From Spirochaetaceae bacterium (GTDB taxonomy: Bacteria; Spirochaetota; Spirochaetia; SZUA-6; RPPD01), in contig RPPD01000056.1 of NCBI GenBank assembly GCA_003818675.1, positions 1 through 8,966 on the forward strand: a stretch of DNA of 8,966 bases, in the 5' to 3' direction. The position numbers and the translations under genes are program-made. Positions within the stretch are counted from its first letter, which is position 1, and every line of letters starts with the position of its first letter. The notes beneath the pieces were generated by a model. It searched no databases, was not told the origin of the DNA, and saw only the letters and a list, made by a program, of their open reading frames with translations. Shown piece by piece: positions 6,045 through 8,966 of the stretch.

Positions 6045-7412
6045 ATGTTCAGCTGGAGGAAGGGAATTGTTGCGATAACGGGAATTGTCGTTGCCTACTT
6101 GTTTTTTGGAGCGCAGGTATACGCGCAGGCAACTGTAAAGTTTCCGGACAAGATTTTTGATGTTACGAAATATGCTGTATCCGGTACGGTTGGAACCGCA
6201 TCCATCCAGAAGGCAATCGACGAATGCACTGCCGCAGGCGGCGGCACGGTTGTTGTGCCAAAAGGGAAATACCAAATCGGTCCCCTTATCATGAAAAGCA
6301 ATGTCAGGCTTGAATTGAAAAAGGATGCCACACTCGTAGCCATAAACGACGTGACTGCCTTCACCTCCACTCCCGAAACTTCCCAATATGCCGCAAACGG
6401 CTGGGTCGCGTTTATTAATGCGCGAAAAGCGAGCAATATGGCAATTGTCGGTGATGGCGTCATTGACGGTCAGGGTGCATTCTGGTGGGAACGCTATAAG
6501 CAGGAACAGATAGTTTCCGGCGGCAGAAGCGGTACCAACAGGCCAAGGCTCATCTATTTTACGGAAGTTGCCAATGTTCTCTTTGACGGGATCACACTGA
6601 AAAATTCCATGAGCTTCCACCTGGTCACCAAGCGGTCAAGTGACATTACCATCAACAACATCCAAATTGATGCACCTGTTGATTCACCAAACACGGACGG
6701 CATCGATCCCATGAGCACGCGCAATGTCCTGATCACCAACTGCACCATAAGCTGCGGTGATGACCATATCGCCATCAAGGCCGACGGCATTGACAACGCG
6801 CATCCCAATGCGTCAATTGAAAACATAAGGGTAACAGGCTGCACCTTCCTCGCGGGCCGCGGGCTTTCCATCGGAAGCGAGTCATTGGGGGGCGTAGTAA
6901 ACGTCCATGCGGAAAACAATGTCTTTCGTGGTTGTATGTACGGAATCAGGATCAAGAGCCCCAGGGGCAAGGGAGGGGAAGTCAGACAGGTCACCTACAT
7001 CAACAACACAATGACGGACGTTGAGACCTGTTTTGTCTTTTCAGGCTACTATACGGGCATTCCGGACGATCCGGTTGAGGCAAAAAAGATCCTTGACGCA
7101 GGCGGATTTATCCTCGGTAACCAGATTTATCCAAATGATGCGGATCCGGCCCAGCCTTATGTTGAGAAAAGGACGCCGTATTTCCATGACATAACAATCA
7201 CAAACATCACCTGCACGGGCCAGAACACCAATGCCGGTTTCGTGATGGGGCTTCCAGAGAAATTCCTGGAGAACATCATTTTCACGAATGTAAAGATTCA
7301 GTCGCAAAAGGGCATGCTGATAAGGAATGCCACTGTCACAAACAAGGGCTTGGTCATCACTGTCAGGGAAGGGGCGCCATTCATCCTCCAGAAAAACGGA
7401 GTAGTGAAATAA
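6045..7412 (+). CDS. Secreted glycoside hydrolase family 28 (polygalacturonase-like) protein
   Basis: 455 residues with a Sec signal peptide (MFSWRKG, hydrophobic core, cleavage probably after VYA, residue 27). The mature protein begins with the pectate-lyase-superfamily/GH28 entry pattern (FDVTKYAVSGTVGTASIQKAIDEC, then GGGTVVVPKGKY) and continues as repeated beta-helix rungs (NITI/NVLITNCTI-like). GH28 signatures are in order: NTD (216-218), GDD (238-240, catalytic Asp pair) and RIK (302-304). The motif normally GHG before LSIGSE reads GRG, with Arg272 replacing the usual His. Family members hydrolyse galacturonan or related pectic polysaccharides in the periplasm or outside the cell. The His change could alter specificity or activity. 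No transporter, lyase or esterase for pectin is adjacent. The gene is divergent from the SDR and convergent with the hydrolase gene 52 bp downstream, with no clear terminator in that gap. Confidence 0.93.
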   Translation: MFSWRKGIVAITGIVVAYLFFGAQVYAQATVKFPDKIFDVTKYAVSGTVGTASIQKAIDECTAAGGGTVVVPKGKYQIGPLIMKSNVRLELKKDATLVAINDVTAFTSTPETSQYAANGWVAFINARKASNMAIVGDGVIDGQGAFWWERYKQEQIVSGGRSGTNRPRLIYFTEVANVLFDGITLKNSMSFHLVTKRSSDITINNIQIDAPVDSPNTDGIDPMSTRNVLITNCTISCGDDHIAIKADGIDNAHPNASIENIRVTGCTFLAGRGLSIGSESLGGVVNVHAENNVFRGCMYGIRIKSPRGKGGEVRQVTYINNTMTDVETCFVFSGYYTGIPDDPVEAKKILDAGGFILGNQIYPNDADPAQPYVEKRTPYFHDITITNITCTGQNTNAGFVMGLPEKFLENIIFTNVKIQSQKGMLIRNATVTNKGLVITVREGAPFILQKNGVVK

Positions 7413-7464
7413 GGGACAGGCGGTTATGCCGGGCATTTATTGTATTACATTACTGGATGCGGCT

Positions 7465-8820
7465 TCACCTCACATTCTCGTCCAGCCAGTCAAATATTTT
7501 TGCATAACCAACAGCTGGCGAGCCTGTCTGGCAGTGGAGAGAGGCCGCGTCAGCACGTGTAAAGAGCATGTACTCCTTTGGTGCCTGCACAAGGTCAAAG
7601 ACGCGCCTGGGTTGGCCGCGACCGAACTCCTCGTCCTCGGCATCTACTACTAATGTCCGCGATGTGATGCGTGGCAGATCAGCCTCATACTCGTACCTGG
7701 TCAATATGGAAAAGAGCTGTGATGGTGTCTTTGCACCAAAGACCCACATGCCATGGTGGATACCCCAGCGAATTCCAAAATCGTATTTGGCGAGCTCAAG
7801 GATCTTTTTATCAAAGTCTGCCGGGTCATCCTCCTGCATCACAAGAAGTTTGTCGGGGAACATGTCCGTAAACATGTCTGAAATGGAAACATACCCCGGA
7901 TCAAGCACAACAGCGGAAAGCCTGTGCTCATATGACGCTGCGCGGGCGGCAAATCCCCCTCCCATTGAAATCCCCATGAGCGCGATGTTGTCAGGATCAA
8001 CTCCAGGCTGCCGTAATACAAAATCAACAGCCGGTGCCACTACATTCTCCCAATCCGGTCTGAATACCAGTCCATGTTCCCGGATTGTGAGTCCCTGGCC
8101 GGGACCTTCAAAAAGAAGACAGTGCCAGCCGCGCTTTATTGCAGCTTCTGCAAGACCCCAGGTAGATTCAATGGCTGCGTCAAAGCCCTGGTGCGAAATC
8201 AGAATGGGACGCGCGCCGGACTGTGCTGTACGGAAAAAATATCCGCGGAGTGTCATGCCCTCATAGGGAATCTGTACAACGGAAACGTTTACCCCCAAAA
8301 GCCTGAGCGCTTTGACAAAATTATTACCCGCCCTGCGATAGGTTGTCAGTATGCGCGGGTCGTCGACATTGGTATGCAGGAAAATTTCCGCGGATAGAAA
8401 ATAATGGGCGCTGCGCAGATAAGCCTCTCCCGCGCTGATTTTATGATCCATGGCAAGCGCGTCATCCGCAAGCTTTTCCACCCGGGTGGCTGTCTTAAAC
8501 CATTCGTCACACCAGGATATCTCGCTTGTATGGCGGATCCTCGTTGCTGTGTCCATAATCTCGCTGATATCGCCCAAACCATTATAGACCCCGCCAAGGG
8601 TGTACAGAAAGTGGGTGTCCATGAACCAATTGCCGATGAAGCGCATTGAAAACCATTTTGATGAGGAGAGATTGCTGGATTTGCCAAGTGCCTGATAACG
8701 GGGATCAGACATATTTGCCTGGGGTACGGCACCAGCATGTTGTCCTGGTCCGCAGGAAATCAGCAATACCGCAAACATGATCATGCATATTCTCAGAGTA
8801 TTATACGATAATTGTTTCAT
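7465..8820 (-). CDS. Lipoprotein alpha/beta hydrolase (FrsA / 2,6-dihydropseudooxynicotine hydrolase-like)
   Basis: 451 residues, from an ATG with AAGGAAGGAG about 5 nt upstream. The N-terminus is a clear lipoprotein signal: MKQLSYNTLRIC, a hydrophobic run, then LISC with Cys23. The next residue is Gly, so outer-membrane sorting is possible by the usual rule. Residues about 35-185 are a helical cap (for example AGEAYLRSAHYFLSAEIFL), as in the FrsA/dihydropseudooxynicotine hydrolase group. The catalytic domain shows ISHQGFD, FEGPGQG (oxyanion side), nucleophile Ser285 in GISMGGG, an acid from DAEDEE (Asp393-Glu398) and His429 in SLHCQTG, then FDWLDE. All triad elements are present and the length is normal once the signal is added. 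Relatives cleave C-C, ester or amide bonds in small molecules; the substrate here is unknown. Most characterised members are cytoplasmic, so the lipoprotein form is notable. Confidence 0.92.
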   Translation of the reverse strand: MKQLSYNTLRICMIMFAVLLISCGPGQHAGAVPQANMSDPRYQALGKSSNLSSSKWFSMRFIGNWFMDTHFLYTLGGVYNGLGDISEIMDTATRIRHTSEISWCDEWFKTATRVEKLADDALAMDHKISAGEAYLRSAHYFLSAEIFLHTNVDDPRILTTYRRAGNNFVKALRLLGVNVSVVQIPYEGMTLRGYFFRTAQSGARPILISHQGFDAAIESTWGLAEAAIKRGWHCLLFEGPGQGLTIREHGLVFRPDWENVVAPAVDFVLRQPGVDPDNIALMGISMGGGFAARAASYEHRLSAVVLDPGYVSISDMFTDMFPDKLLVMQEDDPADFDKKILELAKYDFGIRWGIHHGMWVFGAKTPSQLFSILTRYEYEADLPRITSRTLVVDAEDEEFGRGQPRRVFDLVQAPKEYMLFTRADAASLHCQTGSPAVGYAKIFDWLDENVR

Positions 8821-8966
8821 AAAAACTCCTTCCTTTAAAAAGGATATAAACTGACAGGATCAACAGGATTGAAATCATGTCAATCCTGTCTGATTCTATT
8901 CTCATGCCTTCTGAACCTGTTTGCATTGTTGCGAAACCTGTCATTGATTTTTCTTATATACTACGA
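8821..8966. other. Noncoding region upstream of the lipoprotein hydrolase
   Basis: No open frame with coding character reaches the right edge. The stretch holds the hydrolase ribosome site (8826-8835 complement) and the ACAGGAT repeat at 8853-8889. I found no pair of promoter elements with good match and spacing on the minus strand, although a TTTATA/TATATC sequence at about 8844-8851 could serve as a -10. Confidence 0.4.
8853..8889. repeat. Intergenic ACAGGAT/ATCCTGT repeat with hairpin potential
   Basis: ACAGGAT occurs twice in tandem at a 10-bp step (8854-8860 and 8863-8869), and its complement ATCCTGT follows at 8883-8889. The second copy extends to a perfect 10-bp inverted pair, ACAGGATTGA (8863-8872) and TCAATCCTGT (8880-8889), with a 7-nt loop. 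It is not followed by a T-run on either strand, so it is not a standard terminator. Similar ACAGGAT-rich intergenic sequences recur in several bacterial genomes (from memory), so it may be one copy of a dispersed repeat. Confidence 0.55.

Noticed and set aside
5976..6620. Minus-strand open frame of 214 codons over the start of the GH28 gene
   Set aside because: It covers the GH28 promoter, ribosome site and signal peptide and has no domain or ribosome site of its own.
7413..7464. Possible bidirectional terminator between the GH28 and hydrolase genes
   Set aside because: The only symmetry is ATGCCGGGCAT (7434-7444), which has no loop and no T-run, so it cannot act as a standard terminator.
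7568..8266. Plus-strand open frame of 232 codons inside the lipoprotein hydrolase gene
   Set aside because: It is antisense to the catalytic domain of a clear hydrolase and the translation is Ser/Arg/Pro-rich without motifs, as expected of a shadow frame.
8914..8941. Two AACCTGT copies 21 bp apart, considered as an operator
   Set aside because: The units are only 7 bp and imperfectly extended, so the match is plausible by chance without comparison data.

Overview
The window comes from a diderm (Gram-negative) bacterium of roughly balanced base composition. The evidence is two lipoprotein signal peptides, two Sec signal peptides, strong AGGAGG-type ribosome binding sites and sigma70-like promoter elements. 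The phylum cannot be settled from the sequence alone. There are no tRNA or rRNA genes, CRISPR arrays, transposases or phage genes, so this looks like ordinary chromosome rich in envelope and secreted proteins.

Layout, left to right. (1) Positions 3-209 (+) hold the last 68 codons of a gene cut by the window edge. It overlaps by 17 bp, tail to tail, with the next gene. (2) Positions 193-2358 (-) encode a 721-residue predicted lipoprotein. It carries a phosphohistidine swivel domain followed by a PEP-synthase/PPDK-type ATP-grasp domain, the domain order of plant alpha-glucan, water dikinases. (3) A rho-independent terminator-like hairpin on the minus strand (2386-2423) separates it from a minus-strand gene series running from 5880 down to 2520. 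In transcription order this is an SDR oxidoreductase (5880-5059), an aldehyde dehydrogenase (5056-3503, two bases after the SDR), a small secreted protein of unknown family whose best start is an ATT codon (3429-2953), and a DUF1801/YdhG-like protein (2882-2520). (4) Positions 6045-7412 (+) encode a secreted GH28 polygalacturonase-like enzyme, divergent from the SDR and with a convincing promoter. (5) Positions 7465-8820 (-) encode a lipoprotein alpha/beta hydrolase, convergent with the GH28 gene. (6) Positions 8821-8966 are noncoding and hold an ACAGGAT/ATCCTGT repeat that can fold into a hairpin.

How the genes may work together. The SDR and ALDH form a plausible two-step alcohol-aldehyde-acid oxidation pair. 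Both have hydrophobic/basic C-terminal tails that suggest membrane contact. A hairpin upstream of the SDR start covers most of its Shine-Dalgarno sequence, suggesting translational control or an operator. The GH28 enzyme and the lipoprotein hydrolase act outside the cytoplasm, on polysaccharide and on an unidentified small ester/amide/ketone substrate respectively. The most unusual item is the lipoprotein dikinase-like protein: its nucleotide-binding and phosphohistidine motifs look largely intact, yet its signal peptide places it where ATP is normally absent.
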